This document shows, one piece after another, positions 43,380 through 54,360 of a stretch of DNA of 64,000 nucleotides. Positions within the stretch are counted from its first letter, which is position 1. Every line of letters begins with the position of its first letter. A program made the position numbers and the translations under genes. The notes below the pieces were generated by a model. That model was not told where the DNA came from and searched no databases. It was given only the letters and a program-made list of their open reading frames with translations. This DNA comes from Terfezia claveryi (taxonomy: Eukaryota > Ascomycota > Pezizomycetes > Pezizales > Pezizaceae), in the NCBI GenBank assembly GCA_015179025.1, contig WHUX01000219.1, positions 22,256 through 86,255 of the forward strand. Reading direction: 5' to 3'.

Positions 43380-45577
43380 CGAAGCAGTAAGTCAGAAGGA
43401 ACGATGAGTCATAGAGGTAGAGCCAGAAGGTGCAAGTGTAGAGCATGAGACTACAATGCAAGTATTACACTTCTAAAGGGCAGCAAGGTTTAGACATGCT
43501 CCAGCCTGATCACCCAAGCGGTCCTTGCCCCAGTGGCAATAGTTAGTGCATCTAGAGCTAGATTTGAAGCACTTGCACTATTTGGTTTGACAGGTAGAGC
43601 TGTTGCTGCAAGTACAGTATAGAAGCACCTCTGTTATTTGAGAGGCTAGAGTAGCAGTGCGCCAGAGAGTGATTACTAATGAATTACTTGTGAGATCTAA
43701 AGTTGTAGCTATAGAAAGCATAAATAGAAGAAAATTAAGTTGACAATAGGGATAAGGCACTTACCTACAAGCTCAGAAACCTAGTTAAGTTCACCGGTTG
43801 GATATAATCGATCCAAGATACCATACTCTGTCTGTAGTTGATATCTACTAGAGTGTGGCTGGCTTATAACTTGAGCATATAGTCTAGGATGGTCTAGAGT
43901 ACCCCGGTCTTCTATAGGAATACGCAGGGAAACAACTGTATTGGGCTCAAAGGACTCAATAATAAATCATTTATTATAATGATTGGCTATTTGATCCCAA
44001 GTCTTTTGGGCAATAGACAGTATTGATTCCTCTGCTTACGTGAGTAGAATAGTAGGAGGCATAGCAGCAGTAGCCTCTGAAGTCACTACAGTAGCCTACA
44101 GAGTCGCTATAGCAGTAGCCTCCAGAATTGCTACAGCAGTAGCCTCTGGAGTTGCTACAGCAGTAGCTTCTAGAGTCACTGCAGTAGTCTCCAACAATAC
44201 TGGATCAATTGAGAGTAAGCAGCTCTGGAGGGGGGTTGCTGTGCTTGGGAGTGTTGTGCTTAAGGGTATTATACTCGAGAGTCCTATACTCGGAAGTGCT
44301 GTGCTTGGTAGTACTATGCTCGAGGGTGCTGTGCTTGGGGTACTATACCTAGAGGTGCTTTGCTAAGAGTACTATACTCGGGGGTGCTGTACTGGGGGTG
44401 CTATACTCAGAGATAATACCTAGAAAAAATAACAGTAAAATCTCTAGTATATACACATAGTATCAAATCCCAGTTCCTACTTGAAAAGCTTTATCAAAAA
44501 CCTCATCCTCAATATCATCCAGCTGTGCATTAGGATCCACTGTAACTCGGTCCTCCCATCGAGGCTTTCGGTTATAAAATATCTCATAGGGCATTTTGCT
44601 ACCTAACGATGAGTGGCTTTGTCTGTTTATGCCAATAGCAATATTCGGTAGTGCATCGCTTCAGCCCTGGCTATCATGGTCTGCAAGCCAATAATGTAAC
44701 TTGGTCTTCATGACTCCATTTGCCTGTTCAACCAGCCCCTATGTCTGTGGATGTCGTGGCCTACCATAGATTATTTTGACCTCATATTTCTTCAATAAAT
44801 CTAAGGGAATGCTCTTGAACTCAGCTCCATTATCACACTATAGAATGTAAGGAACTCCAATAATCCCTATCTATTGAGCAACACACTTAGTAACTCCAGC
44901 TGCTGTTTTATCGAGAAGAGGATAAAGAAAGCTATATTTGGAAAAGTGGTCTTTAATATGTAAGATCCAATGGTTCCCATTATGAGGTATAGCTCTCATA
45001 TCGACTAGGTTGATCTGAACTCGCTCTAATATATAATGCAACTCAATAGGCTATAAAGGAGCCTAGGAATTCGAAAGCCGACTCCAAATACATGTAGTGC
45101 AGTATTTTAGTAGCCAAAAAACCTCTTGCCTAGAGATTCCATAAAATTTCTCCTGAACAAGCTAGAAGGTTTTTTTGATAACTGAATGATGACAACGGAG
45201 ATGGCAGTCCAAAATTGATTGATATACTTCTTCTAGTCTAACAACTTGCCTATAATACTAGAATTAGCTCTTGAACCCATTGATAATACTATAAAGATTT
45301 ACCACTGCGGATGTTTATCAACTGTCTTGTGCCATAATTTTCCATCTACGAACTCATAATTGTCAAGTGCATCACCTCTGGAATTTGACCATTTCTACCT
45401 CTCACGTTTATCTGTCATAGACTCAGGAGCTTTAGTATTGGGATCTAGGGAGGTTAGAATAGATATATAATTATCATATTTGTTGCTGGGGAAACGAGCA
45501 TGGTTGAAGTTTTCATCAGACTGCATCCAAGCCTAGAATACTTCCTCAGTACTATCAGGAAAAATAGAGGTAGACAT
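43380..45577 (-). pseudogene. GIN/Ginger-type integrase with CXC-like tail, left copy
   Basis: ATG 45577. Exon 1 encodes MSTSIFPDSTEEVF-stop. A conserved 53-bp intron (45250-45302) precedes the H2C2 domain (HLHCHH...CTxC). The catalytic core reads INLVDMRAIPHNGNHW, CDNGAEF, and GRPRHPQT-stop-GLVEQANG: a DDE set in which the first Asp is Asn here. A likely intron (44420-44480) leads to a linker with EATAVATP repeats, then WDQIANHYNK and NTVVSLRIPIEDRGTLDHPR...GILDRLYPTGELN, the usual integrase C-terminal region. After a third likely intron (43709-43764) comes CTCSNSSTCQTK-stop-CKCFKSSSRC...CH, a Cys-rich CXC-like domain. Six or more stops are TAG at CAG or TGG codons. Introns argue for a DNA transposon or captured gene, not a retroelement. 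Confidence 0.82.
44055..44410 (-). repeat. In-gene repeats of the integrase linker
   Basis: 27-bp units (gaggctactgctgtagcaa; nine residues, EATAVA-type) at 44060-44195, and tgctgtgcttgggagt-type units of 23 bp at 44225-44405. Both multiply within the gene's linker and can expand without breaking the frame. Confidence 0.7.
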
Positions 45578-45783
45578 AACAGGTAGGTAGGGATCTAAGG
45601 AAAGAAGTTGTCGATATCTAGACTTCTTATAAAGCTTTTCTTAGTAGAGGCAATACGTATGATTGGGGAATGCGCTGGATGCCCTAACCAGCAATGCGTA
45701 TAGTTGGAGAATGCGCTGGACGCCCTAGCCAGCATTACGCATAATTGGGGAATGCGGAATGCACTGGACACCCTTGCCTAATG

Positions 45784-46050
45784 CATCAGCAAAGAATCTT
45801 GGTTGCCCCTTGTGCCTCTGGCGCCACTGTCGCCCCTAAAGGCAAGCTGTCAATCTCAAAGGCACCAAACCGGATCGCTGGCGCCCTGGCGCCACTAGGA
45901 GCCACCGGGCGCCATATTTCCGACCGAAATGCACTGAAAATATGACCGGCCGATCGCTAGAATGGCGCCCGGGCGCCCAGGGCGCCGCTGGAGCCAGAGC
46001 GGCCGCTACTAGACCGCTGGCGTCAGGGTGCCAAATATTCTTTGCTGATG
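45784..46050. mobile_element. CATCAG-family MITE 2, 267 bp, TSD TG
   Basis: Left end CATCAGCAAAGAATCTTGG, inverted right end CATCAGCAAAGAATATTTGG. TG is at 45782-45783 and 46051-46052. The mirror position in the right palindrome arm (about 59130-59150) has no insert and only one TG, giving the empty site. The interior is full of ggcgcc/gggcgccc palindromes. Confidence 0.85.
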
Positions 46051-46069
46051 TGAGGGAATGAGCTGGATG

Positions 46070-47705
46070 CCCTAGCAACACATGAATTCATATATATACG
46101 AAAACTTATGAATTCATACATATAGAGAGACTCGAACCGAAAACACATGAATTCATATATATAGAGAGACTCAAAAACACATGAATTCATACATATAGAG
46201 AGACTTGAAAACACATGAATTCATACATATAGAGAGACCCGAAAACACATGAATTCATACATATAGAGAGACTTAAAAACACATGAATTCATACATATAG
46301 AGAGACACGAAAACACATGAATTCATACATATAGAGAGACCCGAAAACATATAAATTCATACATATAGAGAGACTTGAAAATACATGAATTCATGCATAT
46401 AGAGAGACTTGAAAACACATGAATTCATACATATAGAGAAACTCGAAAAGATATGAATTCATACATATAGAGAGACACGAAAACACATGAATTCATATAT
46501 ATAGAGAGACCCGAAAATACATAAATTCATACATATAGAGAGACTTGAAAACACATGAATTCATGCATATAGAGAGACTTGAAAACACATGAATTCATAC
46601 ATATAAAGAAACTCAAAAACACATGAATTCATACATATAGAGAGACTCGAAAACACATGAATTCATACATATAGAGAGACCTAAAAACACATGAATTCAT
46701 ATATATAGAGAGACCCGAAAATACATGAATTCATATATATAGAGAGACTCGAAAACATACATATAGAGAGACCCAAAAACACATGAATTTATATATATAG
46801 AGAGACCTGAAAACATATGAATTCATACATATAGAGAGAGCCAAAAATATACATATAGAGAGACCCGAAAACACATGAATTCATATATGTAGAGAGACCC
46901 AAAAACATATGAATTCATATATATAGAGAGACTCGAAAACATACATATAGAGAGACTCGAAAACACATGAATTCATATATATAGAGAGACTTGAAAACAC
47001 ATGAATTCATACATATAGAGAGACCCAAAAACACATGAATTCATACATATAGAGAGACTTGAAAACACATGAATTCATACATATAGAGAGACTCGAAAAC
47101 ACATGAATTCATATATATAGAGAGACTCAAACCGAAAACACATGAATTTATATATATAGAGAGCCCTAAAAACACATGAATTCATATATATAGAGAGACC
47201 CAAAAACACATGAATTTATACATATAGAGAGACCCAAAAACACATGAATTTATATATATAGAGAGACCTGAAAACACATGAATTTATACATATAGAGAGA
47301 CCCAAAAACACATGAATTTATATATATAGAGAGACCTGAAAACACATGAATTCATACATATAGAGAGACCTGAAAACATACATATAGAGAGACCCGAAAA
47401 CACATAAATTCATATATATAGAGAGACCCGAAAATACATGAATTCATACATATAGAGAGACCCGAAAACATATATATAGAGAGACTCGAAAACACATGAA
47501 TTCATACATATAGAGATACCCCAAAACACATAAATTCATATATATAGAGAGACCCTAAAACACATGAATTCATATATGTAGAGAGACCCAAAAACATATG
47601 AATTCATACATATAGAGAGACTCGAAAACATACATATAGAGAGACTCGAAAACACATGAATTCATATATATAGAGAGACCCGAAAACACATGAATTCATA
47701 CATAT
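46070..47705 (-). repeat. 34-bp satellite, left arm, about 48 units
   Basis: The unit acatgaattcatacatatagagagactcgaaaac repeats, with shortened units lacking the gaattcat half. The same unit builds the palindrome core (55985-56250) and the right-arm block (58540-59105, about 16 units). It contains an EcoRI site in most units. Confidence 0.9.
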
Positions 47706-47714
47706 AGATAAGAT

Positions 47715-48015
47715 CATTGCCAGAGGCAAAATTGCAGTCTGTAGGGAGGGGCAAAATAAGTTACCCTAGTCCACTATACTTCGAGTGCCATTACACTACT
47801 TCTTAGGTCGCCCTCATTGTAGACTTGTAGTTTGGTGGAGATATAGTGAACTGGAGCATTAATGAATGGATACCCGACAACCCTGCTCCCTCGTCCTTCC
47901 AATGATATTAAGGCAATTAACTTCTTGCCTCCACTGGAATTCGAACTCGGGCCCTCAATAAATAGATATAATCGTGAAGTAAAGTACTTACTACTGCGCT
48001 ATACCTACTGTCAGT
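47715..48015 (-). repeat. tRNA-derived SINE-like unit, left arm
   Basis: On the minus strand: box A-like tagcgcagtagtaag, then box B-like gagttcgaattcc about 50 bp later, then gaggcaagaagttaattgcc and about 200 bp of non-tRNA body ending in ttgcctctggcaatgatc. The right-arm mirror copy is 58215-58535. The tRNA part lacks a paired acceptor stem, so it is not a working tRNA gene. Confidence 0.65.
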
Positions 48016-48044
48016 TTCGTCAAACTGAATGACTCTAGCATCAG

Positions 48045-48330
48045 CAAGAAATCGTGTTTGCGTCCTTGGCGTCCGGACGCACAGGATGCACAGGACGCAC
48101 AGGACGAAAACTCAAGATCAGGACGCCAGTGCTTGTTGCTCTCGCGTCGGGACGCACTAGCAGCTGGCGTCCGCGCTTGGGACGCAACACGCGACCGTGG
48201 CAGGTGTTCCCACGCCCAGGACGCAACACAAGCGTGCTTCTGCTCCTAGAACGCAACACAAGTGTGCTCCCACGCCTGGGGCGCAACACACGCGCTTTGT
48301 AGATGCTCCCTCCTCTTGGACGCAACATGG
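48045..48330. repeat. GACGC/GCGTC block of the foldback, left arm
   Basis: gcgtccggacgcacaggac-type units. The inverted counterpart is at 53080-53325. The motif is self-complementary (gcgtcc/ggacgc). Confidence 0.75.
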
Positions 48331-48569
48331 AACGGGCTGCTCGTCCCCAACGCTATAGGTTCTACCGCTGGCGTTGTTAACGCATACCCCACAATCGCTC
48401 TCTTCTACAATGCACCAGCTTGTATGTACGACGCTCTAACACCAGCCAGGTGCGTAGCCGCTATTGCAGCCATTGAATATGCACGCAGCGGAAATATCCA
48501 TTGTATTCGCTAATACATAAATATACAGAAGTATTGAGTAATATATATATATATAGAACATGTACTCGC

Positions 48570-48785
48570 TGCTTCAATCGCTCTAACACTCGCTTTAATA
48601 CTCGCTCCAATAGTCGCTCTAATACTCGCTCCAATAGTCGCTCTAATACTCGCTCTAATACTCGCTCTAATATTCGCTCTAATAGTCGCTCTAATACTCG
48701 CTCCACTACTCGCTCTAATACTCGCCCTAATACTCGCTCTATTACTCGCTCTGTTACTCGCTCCAATACACCACTCAAATGCTCG
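48570..48785. repeat. 12-bp repeat ctctaatactcg, left arm
   Basis: About 17 units; the right-arm counterpart is 52700-52865 with fewer units. Because 12 is a multiple of three, long frames (SNTRSNTR, ERVLERVL) appear on both strands and are not genes. Confidence 0.8.
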
Positions 48786-49104
48786 CCGTAATGTGCTGGG
48801 ATATAGAGCGAAGGGAAAATGCGCGGGGAAGGGAGGTATATATACAGGAAAACCATAGTTGCCAAGGCCGACTGCTAAGGCCGACAATTTAGACTTTCCG
48901 GAGACAATGAGATAAGGGATAACAAGAGAAGTGGCATGACAGTGACCAATGGCGCTCAGCCCCCTTTCGCCCGCGGGTGCCGTACTATTCAATGCCTGGC
49001 CTGGTAATAGTCATATTGGGAAATCGTAGTCGTGGTATTGAGATATGTGCGGAGTTCACGCTTTGTGATATGTTTCGTAGGAATTCATGCATTCGCGGGC
49101 ATAT

Positions 49105-50095
49105 ATATATATATATGTGCGAGAAACTCGTGCTTTTGGAGATATATATATATAATCCATGCATTCGCGAGCATATATATATATATGTGCGAGAAACTCG
49201 TGCTTTTGGAGACATATATATAAGCCCGCGAATGCATAGATTTCTCGCACATATATATTTAGGTCTCCAAAAGCACGAGCTTCTCGCACATATATATATA
49301 AGCTCGCGAATGCATGGATTTCTCGCACATATATATATAAGCTCGCGAATGCATGGATTTCTCGCATATATATATATAGCTCGCGAATGCATTGATTTCT
49401 CGCATATATATATATATGTCTCCACCAGCACGAGTTTCTCGCACATATATATATAAGTCTCCAAAAGCACGAGTTTCTCGCATATGCCCGCGAATGCATG
49501 GATTTCTTGCATATATATATATATGTCTTCAAAAGCATGAGTTTCTCGCACATATATATATATATGCTCGGGAATGCATGGATTTCTCGCATATATATAT
49601 ATGTCTCCACCAGCACGAGTTTCTCGCACATATATATATAAGTCTCCACAAGCACGAGTTTCTCGCACATATATATATAAGTCTCCACTAGCACGAGTTT
49701 CTCGCATATATATATATACATGCCCGCGAATGCATGGGTTTCTCGTATATATATATATTAGCTCGCGAATGCATGGATTTCTCGCATATATATATATATG
49801 TCTCCACAAGCACGAGTTTCTCGCACATATATATATAAGTCTCCAAAAGCACGAGTTTCTCGCATATGCCCGCGAATGCATGGATTTCTTGCATATATAT
49901 ATATATGTCTTCAAAAGCATGAGTTTCTCGCACATATATATATATATGCTCGCGAATGCATGGATTTCTCGCATATATATATATGTCTTCAAAAGCACGA
50001 GTTTCTCGCACATATATATATATATGCGCGCGAATGCATGGATTACATATATATATCTCCAAAAGCACGAGTTTCTCGCACATATATATATATAT
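49105..50095. repeat. AT-rich hairpin array at the foldback core
   Basis: Two module types alternate: tctccaaaagcacgagtttc/tcgcacatatatata and gcccgcgaatgcatgg/atttctcgcatatata. The first 110 bp are in one orientation and the rest mostly in the other. The modules match the small array at 2326-2705. The 411- and 212-codon frames read from here are repeat artefacts. Confidence 0.85.
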
Positions 50096-50395
50096 ATCCC
50101 GCGAATGCATGAATTCCTACGAAACATATCACAAAGCGTGAACTCCGCACATATCTCAATACCACGACTACGATTTCCCAATATGACTATTACCAGGCCA
50201 GGCATTGAATAGTACGGCACCCGCGGGCGAAAGGGGGCTGAGCGCCATTGGTCACTGTCATGCCACTTCTCTTGTTATCCCTTATCTCATTGTCTCCGGA
50301 AAGTCTAAATTGTCGGCCTTAGCAGTCGGCCTTGGCAACTATGGTTTTCCTGTATATATACCTCCCTTCCCCGCGCATTTTCCCTTCGCTCTATA

Positions 50396-52680
50396 CCATA
50401 CTTCACGGGGATGCCGATCATCACTGGGAAACCGATCAATTTTTCGGCTATCTACCGGACATACGAGATCTAGTTACATAGACCTTAGAAGAAATATGGG
50501 AGGTCAGGGAGGGCCCTGGGGTAGGGGAGGGGGGTGTCTGAGGCCGTTCTGACCCAGCTGGGAGCCCTGTAGCAGGTGTAGCGAGTGTAATAGTAGATAA
50601 AATAGAACTAGACGAGGTAATAGAAATAGTTTCCAAATCACTGTCCCATTCATCAAGCTCTTCCCCACTGATACTCTCTTCCCCATCCGATGAACAAATA
50701 GTGACAAATGAAACTGCCTTACGTTTTCCAGATTGCTTGCGGAAGGGATGGGGGCTGGGTTGTAGAGGTTTGCCGAGATGTTTAGAGGACTTCTGCAGCC
50801 GTTTCTTCTTTTTTGCTTCCATTGCCTCTCGTTCAATATATAACTCCTTGAGGGTCTTTCCATCCATAACCCGACCATGAGACCTTCCTAGCTCCCTCCG
50901 ATCAACTTTAGCTTCAAGCTTCTGTGCCTCTTGCCACTGCTGTAGTGTTCTCCGCTCTAGCTCCCGGTCCTTATCTGCAGCAATACCAAACTTCTCAAGT
51001 TGCTGAATTAAGTCTGCCAAATCTGCACGATCAAGGTCCGCTTCTTTGGATTTTAGTCGAAGAGTAGCCTGTCTTACTCGTCGATGAAGCTCGGCTGTAT
51101 TACGAGGTGTAGGGGGTTCTGATGGTGGGGCAGGTGCACGGGCTCTTGGCAGAGCTTGTCCATGCATTAACTTGTCTAAGACATGTCTTGAATTAAATGG
51201 AATGAGACCTGCTCCTCGCCATGCACTGAGGATATTCTTCTTAGTATATGTTGTAGTTCGTGCTATTATAAGCATAGGAAGAAAGTTGCCTTTGGTGACT
51301 GCCACATTCCCAAACCGAACAAGACGATCAACCTGTACCCCATAAGCTTTCTGTAGTGGTGAAAATAATCCGACATCGAGTGGTTGAAGTAGATGAGTAG
51401 AGTGTGCTGGTAAACAGTAGGCAATGATGTTAACACTAAGGCAGAATTCAACAAACTCAACTGTAATATGAGATCCATGACCATCCACGATTAGCAGTCT
51501 CCATTCTCCACCCATCACTATTTCTTTTGTTACCTCATGAAAATGTTTAATCCATTCCATCCCCAACATATGACTAGTCTAACCTTTTTTCGAGTAAGTA
51601 AACTTCCAGCCATCACAATCCACTTCCGGATTTTTCAAAGATTGATACCAGCCCATATAATGTCCTGCACCTTTATATATAATTAAAAGAGGTAGTACAA
51701 TGCCTTCTCCAGATATTGCTTCTACCACTGTAATCATCTCTCGATTTCCATCTGTTGCTAGTTTACCAGTCATACCTCGACCACGTCTTAAGCAAATAAC
51801 CTTAGCTCGATCTAAAATCCCTTGCCTAAATCCCTTCTCATCCATATTGTAGGTTGTAGCATCGGTGATTTGGTAAAGCCGCTTAAGCTGTAAAAGCTTA
51901 TTGAAGTGATCTCGGATAATTTCAGGATTGCTAGCCTTGATTCTTTTTTTGTCAAACTGGCTGCTGAGCTTTGAAACAAGAAAGGGGTGACGATCCAGAA
52001 AGCGAGTAATCCAATTTTTCCCTACTGCAGATTTTTCATTCCACTCGGTACCTTTTAATAAGGCAACACCCTCCTTCACATGTAAAATTCGAGGAGGGAA
52101 TCCCCACTCCTCTAATTTTAAAATCCATCGTATAATTGCCTTCTCTTCTGCTGGTGTACACAACTGTTGTACAACATGCCCCTTTACACGGGATTCTGCA
52201 CCATTTAACCGCCCATGTAATGTAGCATAGGGAAGTCCAAAGGCTGCTGCTGTCTTCCGGATTGATGTGTATTTTCTCTATTCAAATGCCAAAATTGCGC
52301 GCCGAATGTGCAGCTCTCGTTGAGCCTCTGAAACTTGCTTGCGTTGCTTTAGCCTTCCCATTGCTCGTTCCCGGCTTGCACTGGTCCCACATTAGCTTAT
52401 ACATTCCACTTGGTCGGTTTTCTAAACCTCATATAAAGAGTAGATAAATACCGGACAATTTTTTCCCAGCGCTCAAACTATGTCTTAGATACCCTAAAAT
52501 GTGTAGGATCCCTCGGAGTTGATGCTGCAAGGACTGCTGATTCTAATGTTACCGCTGGTATTGAAATCCGTCGCGAACTGATGTTGTTGTAGCCTCGGAA
52601 TTACCCCGTAATGCTGCGCCACTGATCGGCCTGTGGCTGATCGGCATCCCCGTGATGATCGGCATCCCCGTGAAGTATGG
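50396..52680 (-). mobile_element. Pogo/Fot1-type transposon, 2285 bp, TSD TA
   Basis: Termini: CCATACTTCACGGGGATGCC at the left and the same 20 bases inverted at the right. Identity extends over the first 29 bases, and about 43 bp count as TIR with a few mismatches. gatgccgatca units are repeated inside the right terminus. TA is at 50394-50395 and 52681-52682. The insertion splits tatatcccagcac, which is intact in the foldback's other arm (about 48795-48810). It encodes one transposase on the minus strand. Confidence 0.93.
50448..52361 (-). pseudogene. Pogo-type transposase, 637 codons, two TAG stops
   Basis: ATG 52361 (MGRLKQRKQVSEAQREL). TAG 52278-52280 follows AILAFE. Next come the pipsqueak-like HTH (SIRKTAAAFGLPYATLHGRL), the CENP-B-type HTH (EEKAIIRWILKLEEWG...WITRFLDRHP), and the DDE core YNMDEKGF, LLIVDGHGSH, LLQPLDVGLF (35 residues between the second and third Asp). 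TAG 51579-51581 sits in TYSKKG-stop-TSHMLGMEW, where relatives have Trp. The C-terminal part has long Lys/Glu helices and ends in a Ser/Pro-rich tail. There is no frameshift over 1914 bases. Both stops fit single transitions. All three catalytic Asp remain. Confidence 0.92.
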
Positions 52681-53333
52681 TATCCCAGCACATTACGGCG
52701 AGCATTTGAGTGGAGTATTGGAGCGAGTAACAGAGCGAGCAATAGAGCGAGTATTAGGGCGAGTATTAGAGCGAGTATTGGAGCGAGTATTAGAGCGACT
52801 ATTAGAGCGACTATTGGAGCGAGTATTAGAGCGAGTGTTAGAGCGATTGAAGCAGCGAGTGCATGTTCAATATATATATCTATTACTCAATACTTCTGTG
52901 TATATAATTATTAGCGAATACAATGGATATTTCCACTGCATGCATATTCAATGGCTGCAATAGTGGCTACGTACCTGGCTGGTATTAGAGCGTCGTACAT
53001 ACAAGCGGGTGCATTGTAACTATATCGTTAACAATATGATGATGCCAAGGGAAGGAACTCTAATATCCAGAGATTGAAATATGCCAACCAGCGTCCGGAC
53101 GGCTTTGGTTGCTCCAATGGTGTCCAGATTGTATTGCAACTCAGCCGGGCGTCCTGATTGTGTTGCAAATTCAGCCGGGCATCCTGATTGTGTTGCAACT
53201 CAGCCAGGCGTCCTGATTGTGTTGCAACGCAGCCAGCGTCCAGACGCACAGGACGCACAGGATGCACATGCGCGAGCTCTCGTGTCTGGACGCTAGGCGG
53301 TGCGTCTGGACGCCACTTTTTTCTTGCTGATGA

Positions 53334-53495
53334 GCCTCACATACCAAATCCTATACGACAGACCTAATGGAGGGTGTTGGGCGCACTCATGTGTCACCAT
53401 GTATTAGTTGACATATTGCGAGAATACATGTGTGTATACATGTGAAAAGGAGGATATCGAGTATATATACCTCCTATGATAGCTTGATCTGGATG
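53334..53495. repeat. Unique palindrome-arm segment
   Basis: ataccaaatcctat...ggagggtgttgggcgcac...catgtgaaaaggaggatatcgagtatatatacctcc is mirrored at 58060-58200. It carries the junction used to recognise the foldback insertion. Confidence 0.85.
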
Positions 53496-53499
53496 CAAA

Positions 53500-54108
53500 G
53501 CAATGTTGCTGGAGGCAAGGCAATGTTGCTGGAGGCAAGGCAATACTGCCGGAGGGAAGGCAATGTTGCTGGAGGTAAGGCAATATTGCTGGAGGCAAGG
53601 CAATATTGCTGGGGGCAAGGTAATGTTGCTGGAGGCAAGGCAATGTTGCTGGAGGCAAGGCAATACTGCCGGAGGGAAGGCAATGTTGCTGGAGGCAAGG
53701 TAATATTGTTGGAGGCAAGGCAATGTTGCTGGAGGCAAGGTAATACTGCTGGAGGCAAGGCAAAGCAATGTTGCTGGAGGCAAGGCAATACTGCCGGAGG
53801 CAAGGCAAGGCAATGTTGCTGGAGGCAAGGCAATATTGCTGAAGGCAAGGCAATGTTGCTGGAGGCAAGGCAATGTTGCCAGAGACAAGGTAATGTTGCT
53901 GGAGGCAAGGCAATGTTGCTGGAGGCAAGGCAATACTGCTGGAGGCAAGACAATACTGCCGGAGGCAAGGCAATATTACTAGAGGCAAGACAATATTGCC
54001 AGAGGCAAGGCAATGTTGTTGGAGGCAAGGCAATGTTACTGGAGGCAAGGCAATACTGCTGGAGGCAAGGCAATACTGCCGGTGACAAGGCAGTATTGCT
54101 GGATGCAA
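53500..54108 (+). repeat. 20-bp minisatellite gcaatgttgctggaggcaag, left
   Basis: About 30 units with variants (gcaatactgccggaggcaag). The inverted block on the right is 57490-58045. All six frames are nearly stop-free because the 20-bp unit cycles through every frame; frames of up to 244 codons here are not genes. Confidence 0.9.
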
Positions 54109-54360
54109 GGCTTCATTCCTTTCCCCCCCTCATTCATGCTGCCCTTTTCTCCTCTACTGGCTAGTGCTGCCCCCCTCACCTTCTCCATTAGTTTATGCCC
54201 CCCCTCCTTCCCTTGCTCATTCATGTCGCCCTTCCCTGCCCCGCTGGCTAGTACTGCCCTCCCTCCCTTCCCCACTGGTTTGAACTGCCCCCCCCCACTG
54301 ATTCATGCTGCCCCCCCCACCCCACTGGTTCGTGTAGCCCCTCCCTACTGATTTATGCTG
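54109..54360. repeat. C-rich ttcatgctgccccc block, left
   Basis: Units of 30-40 bp (cattcatgctgccc...ctggctagtgctgccc) with long C runs. Mirrored at 57235-57485. C/G strand bias suggests i-motif or G-quadruplex potential. Confidence 0.75.

Larger units (their letters stand above)
48039..53332. mobile_element. Foldback element of the CATCAG family, TSD AG
   Basis: Left end CATCAGCAAGAAATCG, inverted right end CATCAGCAAGAAAAAAG. AG lies at 48037-48038 and 53333-53334. The right palindrome arm keeps the empty site near 58205 (ctaaggctag/ggtcattc region, one AG). Without the pogo insert (50396-52680 plus TA) it is 3.0 kb. The arms of about 1 kb hold gcgtccggacgc blocks, a unique 150 bp, a 12-bp cgctctaatact repeat, and a nearly perfect 300-bp segment (48803-49105 against 50092-50395). 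The core is an AT-rich hairpin array. No transposase of its own is present, so it must be mobilised in trans. Confidence 0.85.

Noticed and set aside
46070..47705. CRISPR-like regular array
   Set aside because: Units are contiguous 34-bp satellites without unique spacers, in a eukaryotic context.
48510..48992. Repetitive ASIRASIRA and ERVLERVLERV frames
   Set aside because: 12-bp tandem repeat; open in the same way in both foldback arms.
48985..50220. A 411-codon minus-strand frame and several plus-strand frames over 200 codons
   Set aside because: They are read from AT-rich hairpin repeats whose period keeps frames open. The same peptide ends appear on both strands because the region is a palindrome.
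53404..54164. Open frames of 184-244 codons on both strands
   Set aside because: Produced by the 20-bp minisatellite; no start context, no complexity, mirrored at 57490-58045.
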